From: Rhodococcoides fascians NBRC 12155 = LMG 3623
Lineage (GTDB): Bacteria > Actinomycetota > Actinomycetes > Mycobacteriales > Mycobacteriaceae
Length of the DNA: 44,859 bases
Assembly (NCBI RefSeq): GCF_001894785.1
Contig: NZ_BCWW01000023.1
Span: forward strand, 1-44,859
Direction: 5' to 3'
Shown: in pieces, positions 34,849 through 43,353 of the stretch
Position numbering within the stretch: the first letter of the stretch is position 1
Layout: every line of letters begins with the position of its first letter
Notes under the pieces: model-generated
The model's database searches: none
The model's input: the letters and a program-made list of their open reading frames with translations, nothing else
Told to the model about the DNA's origin: nothing
Program-made: the position numbers and the translations under genes

Positions 34849-36030
34849 ATGCGATACGACTACCTGACCATCGGCGGCGGAATGGTTGCCGACAGTGCTG
34901 CTCGTGGGATTCGTGAACACGACGCAACGGGTTCCATCGGGATTTTCGGAGCCGATTCCGACGAGCCGTACACGCGCCCCGCGTTGTCGAAGAAGTTGTG
35001 GACCGACAGCGACTTCGGCCGTGATCAGGTTCCGCTCGGCACCGCCTCGGACACCGGTGCCGAGGTCCATACGGGTACGCGTATCGCGTCGGTGGACCGG
35101 TCGAAGCAGGCGGTCACGACAGCGGCCGGTGAGACCCACGAGTACGGAACGCTCTTGTTCGCAACCGGCGCAGCGCCGACGCAGATCGACCTGTCGCCCA
35201 GTCCACGAGTGATCTACTTCCGCACCTTCGCCGATTACCGGATGTTGCGGGAACTGACCGAGACCGCGGAGCACATAGCGGTGGTGGGCGGCGGCTACAT
35301 CGGAACGGAAATCGCAGCAGCGCTGTCTCAACAGGGTGTCAAAGTCACCCTCGTCACGTCCGACGACGTCGTGGGCAGCCACATGTTCCCCCGCTCGCTG
35401 GCCGCCGGATTCGACAAAGGGTTCTCCGATCACGGGGTCACCGTGCGCCGAGGAACCAAGGTCACGTCGGGTGCGGAGGCGTCGGCTCGTGTCCAGCTGC
35501 AATTGGACGACGGGTCCGCGGTGGAAGCAGATGGGGTCGTGTTCGGCCTCGGTGTCCGGCCCAGCACAGACCTGGCCGAGGCGGCAGGTCTCGAGGTGGA
35601 CAACGGCATCGTCGTCGACGAGTTCCTGCGCACCGCGGACGAGCACATCTACGCGGCCGGCGACGTGGCCAACTATCCGGACGCCATTCTCGGTCGCCGA
35701 CGCATCGAGCACGTGGACAACGCCACCGAGATGGGCAAAGCGGCGGGCCGCAACATGGCAGGTGCCGGCGCGGCCTACACCTACACTCCGTACTTCTACT
35801 CCGACGTGTACGACGACGGCTACCAGGCAATCGGAACGGTGGCAACGTCGCTGAACACTGTGGAGGACTGGAAGACGATCGGCAAGGAAGGCGTCGTCTA
35901 CTACCTCGACGACAATGCCGTCGTGCGCGGGGTACTGATGTGGAATGTCTGGGAGGGGCTGGACGAGGCGCGTACCTTGCTGGCCGAGAAGAAGCCGCAC
36001 ACGGAGGAAACCCTGAAGGGGTTGATCTGA
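34849..36030 (+). CDS. FAD-dependent NAD(P)H oxidoreductase (ferredoxin/rubredoxin reductase-like)
   Basis: A 393-residue two-dinucleotide-binding flavoprotein. The FAD motif is TIGGGMVADSAARGI (residues 7-21), followed by EPYTRPALSKKLW, typical of BphA4/AIF-type reductases; the NAD(P)H motif is IAVVGGGYIGTEIAAALSQQ near 143-162; the second FAD block is DEHIYAAGDVANYPD. The C-terminal 90 residues resemble the reductase/AIF C-terminal domain (YFYSDVYDDGYQAIG). AAGGAG precedes the ATG. No ferredoxin or oxygenase gene is adjacent, so its electron acceptor is unknown. Confidence 0.88.
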   Translation: MRYDYLTIGGGMVADSAARGIREHDATGSIGIFGADSDEPYTRPALSKKLWTDSDFGRDQVPLGTASDTGAEVHTGTRIASVDRSKQAVTTAAGETHEYGTLLFATGAAPTQIDLSPSPRVIYFRTFADYRMLRELTETAEHIAVVGGGYIGTEIAAALSQQGVKVTLVTSDDVVGSHMFPRSLAAGFDKGFSDHGVTVRRGTKVTSGAEASARVQLQLDDGSAVEADGVVFGLGVRPSTDLAEAAGLEVDNGIVVDEFLRTADEHIYAAGDVANYPDAILGRRRIEHVDNATEMGKAAGRNMAGAGAAYTYTPYFYSDVYDDGYQAIGTVATSLNTVEDWKTIGKEGVVYYLDDNAVVRGVLMWNVWEGLDEARTLLAEKKPHTEETLKGLI

Positions 36031-36088
36031 ACTTTCTGGAACACTCGACGGCGAGCACGCCGGACCGCGGTGCGACCGAGGAGAAATC

Positions 36089-37315
36089 ATGTCTCAGTTC
36101 GATGCAGGCGATTCGGCACAGCAGCGCGCTCGATTCGATGACCGGGTGCATCGCCTCTGTGCCGACTGCCGGCTACCCGGCCATTCCGAGCCGTTGTCCG
36201 ACGCCGCCGCAACGGCCGTCGCGGCGGGCAGGGTCGATGGAGCAATCAGAACGGTGCTCATCGCTCGGTGGCGTGCGGGGCGTTCTCTCCCGTCGGTCGG
36301 GGGATTCGCAACCTTGCGGCAGTTGGTGGACGAGCGGGATCGATGGCGTGCCAAGGATTCGTCGGGTAAGCCCGGCGCGGCCCTGGTCTACAAGTTGCGA
36401 GTCGCGGAGTCGAACAAGCGGATCGAGCATCTGCGAACCACGGTGGTGATGTCGAACCGGCACTACGCCAACGGCGTCCGCGCGGCACGTAAGGAACGTC
36501 GCGAAGGTATTCATCTCGACCTGGAACAGCGCGACGCGGTCTTCGATGCATTGATGCACACGCCCGCACCCCTCAAGTACGGGGTGCTCGCCGAGCGAGG
36601 TCTGACGTTGGCGGACGCCGCAAAGGATCGAGTCAGCACGCTTGCACGTAGAACGCCCATCGACAAACGGGTGCAGTGGGCAGCCGGGGTGGTCGATCAG
36701 TTGATCGATCGCAAAGACGACCGATTCTCGGACCGCTACGACACGCTGCTGTTTCTCGCGGGCACCTCGTTCGATCGCATACATCGCTCGCCGGCGTGGC
36801 AGTCGACGTACTTCGAGTTTCAGCGAAGCCAGGTCGATCTGTTCGTCGAGCTCGCCGAAATCTCGGTCGATGCAACGTCTTTGCGCTCGGTAGGGGACGA
36901 GTTGATCCGTATAGGTCGGACGATGGTCGACGAGGACACGGCGGAACAGGTCGAATCACGTCGCCGCGCACTGGAAGTCGTATGGACCCAGTTGACGGGA
37001 CGAGTGGCTGCGTTGGTTCGTTTGGCCGATCTGGTCGAGTCCTCGGAGGGTGAAGCACGTACGTCGGACGCCATGGCTCGTGCCCACAGCCTGGACGACC
37101 GAATCGACGATCTCGTCGGACGGTCGGGCAGCCGGGAGATGTCGGCAGAGAACACGCATTTCGTCGGTGATCAGGTGCACTCCCAGTGGCGCGATCAGGT
37201 GCCGACATCGACACCCGACCGCGCCGTCGAGCTAGGCGATGATCGCGAAGAGAATGCCGGCAACCGCGAAGCTGACCACGGACAGAATCGTCTCGAGGAC
37301 GGTCCACGTCTGTAG
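36089..37315 (+). CDS. hypothetical helical protein
   Basis: A 408-residue protein that I cannot assign. Residues 20-32 hold RVHRLCADCRLPGH, a possible single zinc-binding or redox CxxC; the rest is helical with long charged, coiled-coil-like stretches (LRQLVDERDRWRAK, VESRRRALEVVWTQLTGRVA). GAGGAG precedes the ATG at good spacing, 58 bases after the FAD reductase. The last 28 codons are antisense to the end of the GntP gene, giving an 84-base convergent overlap; the hydrophilic tail they encode (GDDREENAGNREADHGQ) may be a by-product of a lost earlier stop codon. Confidence 0.65.
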   Translation: MSQFDAGDSAQQRARFDDRVHRLCADCRLPGHSEPLSDAAATAVAAGRVDGAIRTVLIARWRAGRSLPSVGGFATLRQLVDERDRWRAKDSSGKPGAALVYKLRVAESNKRIEHLRTTVVMSNRHYANGVRAARKERREGIHLDLEQRDAVFDALMHTPAPLKYGVLAERGLTLADAAKDRVSTLARRTPIDKRVQWAAGVVDQLIDRKDDRFSDRYDTLLFLAGTSFDRIHRSPAWQSTYFEFQRSQVDLFVELAEISVDATSLRSVGDELIRIGRTMVDEDTAEQVESRRRALEVVWTQLTGRVAALVRLADLVESSEGEARTSDAMARAHSLDDRIDDLVGRSGSREMSAENTHFVGDQVHSQWRDQVPTSTPDRAVELGDDREENAGNREADHGQNRLEDGPRL

Positions 37316-38674
37316 CGTTTGCTTGACGGTGAGGTTGAAGAACTTCGAGATGATCCAGAAGCCTCCGTCGTTGACGTGGCTCGCGATGATCGAGCCCGCT
37401 GCGATGGACATGGCGATCAATGCGACGGCGGGGGCCGAGTACTCCTGCGCTGCGACAAGTGGGCCCACGATGCCACCGGTGGTGACGATCGCGACGGTGG
37501 CCGAACCCTGTGCGACACGCAGTGCACAACTGATGATGTACGCCAGGACGATGATCGGTAGACCTGCCGCCGCCATGGTGTCGGCCAGTGCGGTGCCGAT
37601 CCCTGTGGCAGAGATGACCTTTCCGAAGAAAGCGCCCGCGCCGACGACGAGCAACAGCATGCCCACCGGGCGCAGCGACTCACCTGTGAGCTTGCTCAGC
37701 TCCTGAACGGTGGATCCGCGGCGTATACCCAGAACGTAGAACGCGATCAGCACGGCAATGAGAAGTGCGACGGCCGGAGTGCCGAAGAATGTCAATACTT
37801 CGAGCAGATTGCCCGGGTCGAGGAGGATGCTGCCGAAGGTGGCACCGAGGATGAGGACCAGCGGCACTGCGATGATCGCGCCGATGGTGCCCACCGAGGG
37901 AGGCGTCGTGATTACCGGTCGTGCGGTGGTGACGGCACCGGCGCCACCGTTCGAGTCGCGGGGCGAGTCGTCCCCGTCGTTGATGAAGTCGTCCGGAACC
38001 TGGACGATGATGCGCTTGCCGATCCAGTTTCCCCACACCAGGCCCGCAGCGATGAATCCGGGTATGCCACAGATGAAGCCGAACAGGATCAGCCAACCGA
38101 GATTGACCTCGAGCAGTCCACCGAGTGCCACCGGCCCGGGGTGCGGCGGCAAGAATGCGTGCGTCATCGACAAGCCGGCGAGCATCGGCAACGCGTACAG
38201 CACCAGCGACTTTCCGCCTTGGCGCGCAGCGACGTACACCAGCGGGGCGAGCACGAAGATGCCGATGTCGAAGAACACCGGGATACCGAAGATCAATCCG
38301 AGCAGGCCCATCGCGACGGGTGCGCCGCGTTCGCCGAAAATTCCGAGCAACTTGGCGGTCAACGCCTGTGCGCCGCCGGACTTCTCGAGTATGGCCCCCA
38401 GTACGGTGCCGAGGCCGATGATGACGGCGATATGCCCGAGAATTCCGCCGAAGCCGGTCTCGAGCAACGACTCGTTGCTCTTGATCGCGGTTCCGACGAT
38501 TTGATTGACCGGTAAACCGGCAGCCAGGGCCAGGCCGAGTCCGACGATGAGCAGTGCGACGAACGGTTCCAGTTTGATCTTGATGATCGCGACGAGCAAC
38601 ACGGCGATTGCTATGCCGCACAGCACCAGAAGGCCGGGTGTCGAGGTTCTCAGCCAGTCGACGGCAGAATTCAT
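37232..38674 (-). CDS. GntP-family gluconate/sugar-acid permease
   Basis: A 480-residue permease with about 12-14 membrane segments. Family features include GFGGILGHIAVIIGLGTVLG, LIFGIPVFFDIGIFVLAPL, MTHAFLPPHPGPVA (the most conserved GntP motif) and LRVAQGSATVAIVTTGGIVG, with HVNDGGFWIISKFF near the end. GntP proteins import gluconate, other aldonic acids or D-serine-like compounds. Its ATG overlaps the aldolase stop by ATGA, so it is the last gene of the four-gene minus-strand operon. In this context the likely cargo is a 2-amino- or 2-acetamido-2-deoxy-gluconate. Confidence 0.9.
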   Translation of the reverse strand: MNSAVDWLRTSTPGLLVLCGIAIAVLLVAIIKIKLEPFVALLIVGLGLALAAGLPVNQIVGTAIKSNESLLETGFGGILGHIAVIIGLGTVLGAILEKSGGAQALTAKLLGIFGERGAPVAMGLLGLIFGIPVFFDIGIFVLAPLVYVAARQGGKSLVLYALPMLAGLSMTHAFLPPHPGPVALGGLLEVNLGWLILFGFICGIPGFIAAGLVWGNWIGKRIIVQVPDDFINDGDDSPRDSNGGAGAVTTARPVITTPPSVGTIGAIIAVPLVLILGATFGSILLDPGNLLEVLTFFGTPAVALLIAVLIAFYVLGIRRGSTVQELSKLTGESLRPVGMLLLVVGAGAFFGKVISATGIGTALADTMAAAGLPIIVLAYIISCALRVAQGSATVAIVTTGGIVGPLVAAQEYSAPAVALIAMSIAAGSIIASHVNDGGFWIISKFFNLTVKQTLQTWTVLETILSVVSFAVAGILFAIIA

Positions 38675-39309
38675 GACAGTTCTTTCTCGTTGGCGGTTTC
38701 GATGGCGTGGACGAATGCCCGGGCTCGTGCTGCGATGTCGTCCCACTGAGCGGTAGCAACAGAATTCGGCGGCACCACATCCGTGCCGGCAGTTACTGCC
38801 ACTGCTCCGGCTGCCAGAAAGTGTGCGGCATTTGCGGCGTTGACGCCGCCGGACGGGACCAGACGTGCATCCGGGAACGGACCGAGCAGATCCTTGAAAT
38901 AGGCCGGTCCGACGGTGCGCGCCGGGAAAATCTTCACCGCGTCTGCACCGAGGTCGAGCGCGGTCATCACCTCGGACGGGGTGAGTGCCCCCATCATCAG
39001 CGGTATGCGCGCGGCGGTCACCACGGCGGCGACGTCTGACCGCAGCCCCGGTGTCACGACGAAACTGGCACCCGAGTCCAGGGCAGCCCGGGCTTGATCG
39101 GCTGTGAGGACCGTTCCGGCCCCGACGATGGCACCCGCATCGGATGCGGCCCGGATGAGGTCGAGGACTCCCGGCGTGGTGAACGTGAGCTCCACAGCGC
39201 GAATTCCGCCGCCGGCAAGGGCGTGTGCGAGTGCGGCGGGATCCGAGATGTGCGGCGCGCGCACCACGGCAAGTGCGCGGTCTTCGAGAATTGCCGTCAG
39301 TGCATTCAC
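38671..39309 (-). CDS. eda: 2-keto-3-deoxy-6-phosphogluconate (KDPG/KHG) aldolase
   Basis: A 212-residue class I aldolase with the TIM-barrel signature of Eda: AVVR (Arg17), AVELTFTTPG (Glu40), GAGTVLTADQA and the Schiff-base lysine in DAVKIFPA (Lys126), then RLVPSGGVN. It would split KDPG into pyruvate and glyceraldehyde-3-phosphate. The start is the GTG at 39309, which overlaps the upstream stop as GTGA; the long frame further upstream is antisense-free but is the out-of-frame copy of the deacylase gene. Pairing with a KDG kinase encoded divergently supports KDPG as substrate. Confidence 0.9.
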   Translation of the reverse strand: MNALTAILEDRALAVVRAPHISDPAALAHALAGGGIRAVELTFTTPGVLDLIRAASDAGAIVGAGTVLTADQARAALDSGASFVVTPGLRSDVAAVVTAARIPLMMGALTPSEVMTALDLGADAVKIFPARTVGPAYFKDLLGPFPDARLVPSGGVNAANAAHFLAAGAVAVTAGTDVVPPNSVATAQWDDIAARARAFVHAIETANEKELS

Positions 39310-40919
39310 GACGTCTGCTTTCTGGCTGAGTCCATACGCAGGGCATGGCCTGCCAAGGAGTGGGTGGTAAGAAAATCGTCTATCGCGAACGTGCCGTTGA
39401 CCATCACGTGGCTGATTCCCTCGGCCTGCTGTTTGGGCTCTTCGAACGTGGCGGTGTCTCGAACGGCGTCCGGGTCGAACACCACGAGATCGGCAGCATG
39501 ACCCACGGCGATCGTGCCGCGCCTGCGCAGTCGTAACCGTGCAGCCGGACGACCCGTGAGGTGATTGATGCACTCCTCGAGTGAGAGCAGTTGCTCGTCC
39601 CGCACGTAGTGGCCCAGATAGCGGGGGAACGTTCCCCAGGCACGCGGATGTGGCTTTTCGCCTACGAGAATGGCGTCACTGCCGCCCATATGGCGCGGAT
39701 GCTGCATGATCTCGCGAACGTTCTCCTCGTGCCCGACATGCTGCAGGATGGTCGTGGCCAGAGCGTCGCGGCGTAGAAAGTCGAAGAACACGTCGACCGG
39801 CTCGAGCCCTTCGTCCGCCGAGATGTCGGCCATCGTGCGACCGACGTACCGGTCGAGTTCCGGGTTCGATACTCCACTGAGCTGAATCGTCTCCCACTCG
39901 ACGGTGACTCCGTGGCAGCCGTCCGAGCCGTCGACATCGACGTCCTGCGCTATGCGGCGACGCTCGGCCGGATCGTCGAGTCGTTCCAGCGCTCGGTCCG
40001 GCCCACCCGACATCGCCCAACTCGGCAGCAGCGCAGACAGAGTCGTGGCCCCGGGTAGGTACGGATACGTATCGAGCGTGACGTCGCAGCCGTCGGCGAT
40101 CGCGGAGTCGACAAGATCGAGAAATTCACGTGCCCGACCACGATTGACACCGAAGTTCATCGTTGCGTGGGTCAGATGCAGGGCGCATCCGGTTTCTCTG
40201 GAGAGATCGAGCATCTCCTGGTAGGCGTCGAGTGCACCCGCGCCGTACGACCGGGTGTGGGGAGCATAGAACCCGCCGAAGTCTGCCACTACCTCACACA
40301 GTGCTCGCAATTCGCTTGTGTCGGCATACATTCCGGGTGTGTAGGTGAGTCCGCTCGACATTCCGACGGCACCGTCCTGCAGACCCTGTGCCAGCAACTC
40401 CTGCATGTGGGTGATCTCGGACGGCGTTGCTGGGCGTCGATCGGCACCGACGGCCAGGTAGCGCAGCGTTCCCTGCGGAACCAGATATGCAGCGTTCGGA
40501 GTGATGCCACGGTCGAGTCGGGCGAGATACTCGGCAACCGTCCGCCAGGAGAAGTCCAGATCGACGGGATTGCCGTTCCACCCGGCGATCTGTCGCCGGA
40601 TGACGTCCAACGTCGCATCGTCGATGGGCGCGTACGCGATGCCGTCCTGTCCGATCACCTCGGTGGTGACACCCTGGCTGATCTTGGCGAAGTGCCCAGG
40701 ATCGGTCAGCAACCCCAGATCGGAGTGCGCATGCATGTCGATGAAGCCGGGGGACAGGACGTGACCTGGTGCTGCATCGACGATTCTGTCTGCACTGGAA
40801 AGGCTTCCGGGCTCGACGAGTGCTGCAATGGTGCCATCACGGACGAGAACGTCCCGACGCAGCCGCGCGGAACCGGTGCCGTCGATGACGTCGAACCCGC
40901 GAAATAGTGTGTCCACCAT
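39306..40919 (-). CDS. N-acyl-D-amino-acid deacylase family amidohydrolase
   Basis: A 537-residue metal-dependent amidohydrolase. Metal ligands are in SPGFIDMHAHSD (His63, His65), and the D-aminoacylase signature GAVGMSSGLTYTPGMYADT lies near residue 195; later HLTHATMNFG and the C-terminal RLRRRGTIAVGHAADLVVFD close the barrel and small beta-sandwich. The ATG at 40919 is preferred to a TTG one codon earlier. The family removes N-acyl groups from D-amino acids; because it is paired with sugar-acid genes, an N-acetyl-2-amino-2-deoxy-aldonate is a plausible substrate. The PLP lyase stop lies 13 bases upstream. Confidence 0.87.
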   Translation of the reverse strand: MVDTLFRGFDVIDGTGSARLRRDVLVRDGTIAALVEPGSLSSADRIVDAAPGHVLSPGFIDMHAHSDLGLLTDPGHFAKISQGVTTEVIGQDGIAYAPIDDATLDVIRRQIAGWNGNPVDLDFSWRTVAEYLARLDRGITPNAAYLVPQGTLRYLAVGADRRPATPSEITHMQELLAQGLQDGAVGMSSGLTYTPGMYADTSELRALCEVVADFGGFYAPHTRSYGAGALDAYQEMLDLSRETGCALHLTHATMNFGVNRGRAREFLDLVDSAIADGCDVTLDTYPYLPGATTLSALLPSWAMSGGPDRALERLDDPAERRRIAQDVDVDGSDGCHGVTVEWETIQLSGVSNPELDRYVGRTMADISADEGLEPVDVFFDFLRRDALATTILQHVGHEENVREIMQHPRHMGGSDAILVGEKPHPRAWGTFPRYLGHYVRDEQLLSLEECINHLTGRPAARLRLRRRGTIAVGHAADLVVFDPDAVRDTATFEEPKQQAEGISHVMVNGTFAIDDFLTTHSLAGHALRMDSARKQTS

Positions 40920-40932
40920 CAAGTTCTGCTTC

Positions 40933-42216
40933 CTAGAAAAAGGTGTGTATCAGATCGACCACGAGTGGGTCGTCGCTGTCCGAGTCGTCCACGACGGGGA
41001 TCAGACGCCATTTGTCGAACGCAGTGCAGGGGTGCGAGAGGCCGAGCCGCAGCACCGCCCCCACCGGAAGTGCGCCGGCGTCGTCTGCCGGTAGTCGAAG
41101 AAAAGCATGCTGGTCGTTGAGTGCCGTCACCTCCGCGGCCGGATCCAGGAGCTCATTACCTCGAACACGTTGCGGGACGGGCATTCCTTCGTCGAAAGGA
41201 AAGTCGCGCTTACCTGCGTCCAGCAATGCGAGGCCGGGCTCGGGGCGTGACACCACTCGGGCCCATCCGTGCATCGCAGAAACCAACGGCGTCTCGGTTC
41301 GGGCGGGAGTCAGCGGTGAGATCTGCGAATAGAAGCCGTCGTCGTGCGCCACATAGGCCCCGGATCGGAGCACGACGTCGGTGCGCACGCCGTTGCCCGA
41401 GGTCAGAGAATGCAGGCGTTCGACCACCAGATCCTGGTACGCGCTCCCGCCTGCGGTCACAATGGCGTGATCGCCGTACAGTCCTTCGGCATCGAAGGTG
41501 CGATGTAGTGCGGCGAGAGTGTCGAGGTAGGTGCGTACTGCCGCGAGACCGGCCTCGGAACGGTCGTGGCTCAGGGCACCCTCGTAGCCGCCCACACCGG
41601 CCAGTGCGAGGCGTGGTGACGCGGCGATCTCCCGTCCTACTGCGACGGCCTCCTCGGTCGTTCGCGCGCCGGTTCGTCCGTGCTCGCCGCCGAGTTCGAC
41701 GACGACGGACACCGGTCGATCGCCGTGGTCGGCAAGGATGCGGTTCATCTCTCGCACCGTGGCGACGCTGTCCGCCCAGCAGTAGAACTCGAACTCGGGA
41801 TGCGAGTCCAGTTCGGCGGCAACCCAGTTCAGAGCAACAGGATCGACTTCGGCATTGGCGAGAACGATTCTCTCCACACCGAATGCTCGTGCCACCTGAA
41901 CTTGCCAACCGGTAGCGAGGGTGATGGCCCAGCAGCCCGCATCCAGTTGCTGCTTCCACAGTTGGGGAGCCATGGTCGTTTTGCCGTGGGGTGCCAGGAG
42001 GACGCCCGCCTTCTCGGTCCACTGCGCCATCACATCGACGTTCGATGCGATGCGTGTCCTGTCGAGGGTGAGTACTGGGGTGGTGAACTCGGACAGCCGC
42101 GGCGCGGTGGCCAGAAAGCTCTCGGCGCTCTGTCCCCACGATCTCGCTGGAAGCGATTTGTGTTCGGGCCCCAGGAGTCGTCGACTCAGCGCCTCGACTC
42201 CGGCAGTGTCGATCAC
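40933..42216 (-). CDS. DSD1-type PLP enzyme (D-serine/D-threonine/D-glucosaminate lyase family)
   Basis: A 427-residue fold-type III PLP enzyme with an alanine-racemase-like N-terminal barrel. The PLP lysine is Lys79 in LLAPHGKTTMAPQ; the C-terminal zinc or divalent-metal ligands are His395 and Cys397 in LSHPCTAFDKWRLIPV, as in D-serine dehydratase (DSD1) and D-threonine aldolase. The GTG start follows GAGGAG at 6 bases. Such enzymes deaminate beta-hydroxy D-amino acids; a 2-amino-2-deoxy-gluconate has this same amino/beta-hydroxy arrangement and would give 2-keto-3-deoxygluconate. First gene of the minus-strand operon. Confidence 0.88.
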   Translation of the reverse strand: MIDTAGVEALSRRLLGPEHKSLPARSWGQSAESFLATAPRLSEFTTPVLTLDRTRIASNVDVMAQWTEKAGVLLAPHGKTTMAPQLWKQQLDAGCWAITLATGWQVQVARAFGVERIVLANAEVDPVALNWVAAELDSHPEFEFYCWADSVATVREMNRILADHGDRPVSVVVELGGEHGRTGARTTEEAVAVGREIAASPRLALAGVGGYEGALSHDRSEAGLAAVRTYLDTLAALHRTFDAEGLYGDHAIVTAGGSAYQDLVVERLHSLTSGNGVRTDVVLRSGAYVAHDDGFYSQISPLTPARTETPLVSAMHGWARVVSRPEPGLALLDAGKRDFPFDEGMPVPQRVRGNELLDPAAEVTALNDQHAFLRLPADDAGALPVGAVLRLGLSHPCTAFDKWRLIPVVDDSDSDDPLVVDLIHTFF

Positions 42217-42236
42217 GTCAGTCTCCTCGAGTTCTG

Positions 42237-42264
42237 CGTTGCGCTATATGCAACGACGGTTGCG
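42237..42264. promoter_or_regulatory. candidate IclR operator between the divergent operons
   Basis: CGTTGCgctatatGCAACG (42237-42255) is an inverted repeat with 6-base arms, and another GTTGCG half-site follows at 42259-42264, 21 bases (two helical turns) from the first. It fills the gap between the two divergent operons, so one regulator could control both. Binding by the adjacent IclR protein is inferred. Confidence 0.55.
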
Positions 42265-42288
42265 TATCGTGTCTTTCATTTGTAGTCT
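42260..42288 (+). promoter_or_regulatory. likely promoter of the KDG kinase operon
   Basis: TTGCGT (42260-42265), a 17-base spacer and TAGTCT (42283-42288) fit a sigma-70-type -35/-10 pair, 42 bases upstream of the kinase ATG. The -35 overlaps the extra GTTGCG half-site of the operator. Confidence 0.45.
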
Positions 42289-42330
42289 GCATCCAACGAT
42301 GCATTCCCGCAAGAGTTCGAGGAGACGGAC

Positions 42331-43353
42331 ATGGCAGCCCCCCGGGTGGTGTGTGTAGGCGAAGGCCTCGCTGTCCTCGTCGCGGACCCTGGCCCACTGG
42401 AACGGTCGGAGACGTTCCATCGGACGGCTGGAGGTGCGGAAGCCAACGTGGCTCGTGTCCTCGTCCAACTGGGAATCGAGGCTGCGTGGGTCTCGCGGGT
42501 GGGTGACGACGGGTTCGGCCGATATCTGGTCGCGGAACTCGACGCTGCCGGTGTGGACACGTCGGGCGTGATCGTCGATAGCGGGCGGCCGACGGGCCTC
42601 TACATCAAGGAGCGCGGATCGGGGTCCGATCACCGTCACGACCTGCCTCTGGGAGACAGCGCGATGACGTACTACCGGTCTCTTTCGGCTGCTACTGCGC
42701 TCTCGCCCAACGATATTCACGACGAGGTGCGAGCGGCGATCGACTGCGCCGACATCGTCCATTTCACCGGCATCACCGTCGCCATCTCACCCACTGCGGA
42801 ACAATTGACGCGAAGCCTCATGGCCGGCCCCTCCACTGTCAGCTTCGATCTCAACTATCGGCCGGCCTTGTGGGCCGGGCGTTCGGACGACGCGGCCCGC
42901 GTCCTCGGTGAGCACGTCCGCGGTAGCGACATCGTGTCGATGGGTGCCGACGAGGCCGCTTCGGTGTTCGGGACCTCGAGTCCGGCGGAAGTACGCGAGA
43001 TGTTTCCCGAGCCCCGTCATCTGGTGATCAAGAACGATGCGCACACGGTGACGGCATTCGAGGGAGTCGCGCGAGTCGACGTCCCCGCATTGACACTCGA
43101 CGTCGTCGAAAAGATCGGTGCAGGTGACGCTTTCGCCGGCGGCTTTCTGGCCGCGTTGCTGATGGGATACAGCGCGGCGCAGCGTGTGCGATTCGGACAT
43201 CTCTGTGCCGCAGGCGCATTGACCGGCCACGGTGATGTAGCGAAAGTCCTGCCGCACGACGAACTGGCAGCACTGGCCGGAATCGACGACAATGCTTGGG
43301 CGACACTCGACTACGCTGCCGTGGCAGCGGTGCACACCGAGGCGACGTTGTGA
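42331..43353 (+). CDS. kdgK: PfkB-family 2-keto-3-deoxygluconate kinase
   Basis: A 340-residue ribokinase-fold kinase. It has the sugar-binding GGAEANVARVLVQLG (residues 33-47), the RVGDDGFGRYLV block and the C-terminal anion hole/catalytic base KIGAGDAFAGGFLAALL near residue 262-278. The N-terminus VVCVGEGLAVLV and SFDLNYRPALW are typical of KDG kinases. It would make KDPG, the substrate of the aldolase in the facing operon. GAGGAG lies 6 bases before the ATG. Its stop overlaps the IclR start as GTGA. Another sugar-acid substrate cannot be excluded. Confidence 0.85.
   Translation: MAAPRVVCVGEGLAVLVADPGPLERSETFHRTAGGAEANVARVLVQLGIEAAWVSRVGDDGFGRYLVAELDAAGVDTSGVIVDSGRPTGLYIKERGSGSDHRHDLPLGDSAMTYYRSLSAATALSPNDIHDEVRAAIDCADIVHFTGITVAISPTAEQLTRSLMAGPSTVSFDLNYRPALWAGRSDDAARVLGEHVRGSDIVSMGADEAASVFGTSSPAEVREMFPEPRHLVIKNDAHTVTAFEGVARVDVPALTLDVVEKIGAGDAFAGGFLAALLMGYSAAQRVRFGHLCAAGALTGHGDVAKVLPHDELAALAGIDDNAWATLDYAAVAAVHTEATL

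Noticed and set aside
34312..36090. 592-residue open frame opposite the FAD reductase
   Set aside because: Most of it is antisense to a clear oxidoreductase gene; only the last 89 codons, with their own ribosome site, are a real gene.
37232..43353. Ordinary gluconate (Entner-Doudoroff) operon
   Set aside because: GntP, KDG kinase and aldolase fit, but there is no gluconate or 6-phosphogluconate dehydratase, while a deacylase, a PLP lyase and RidA are present and need an N-acylated amino acid substrate.
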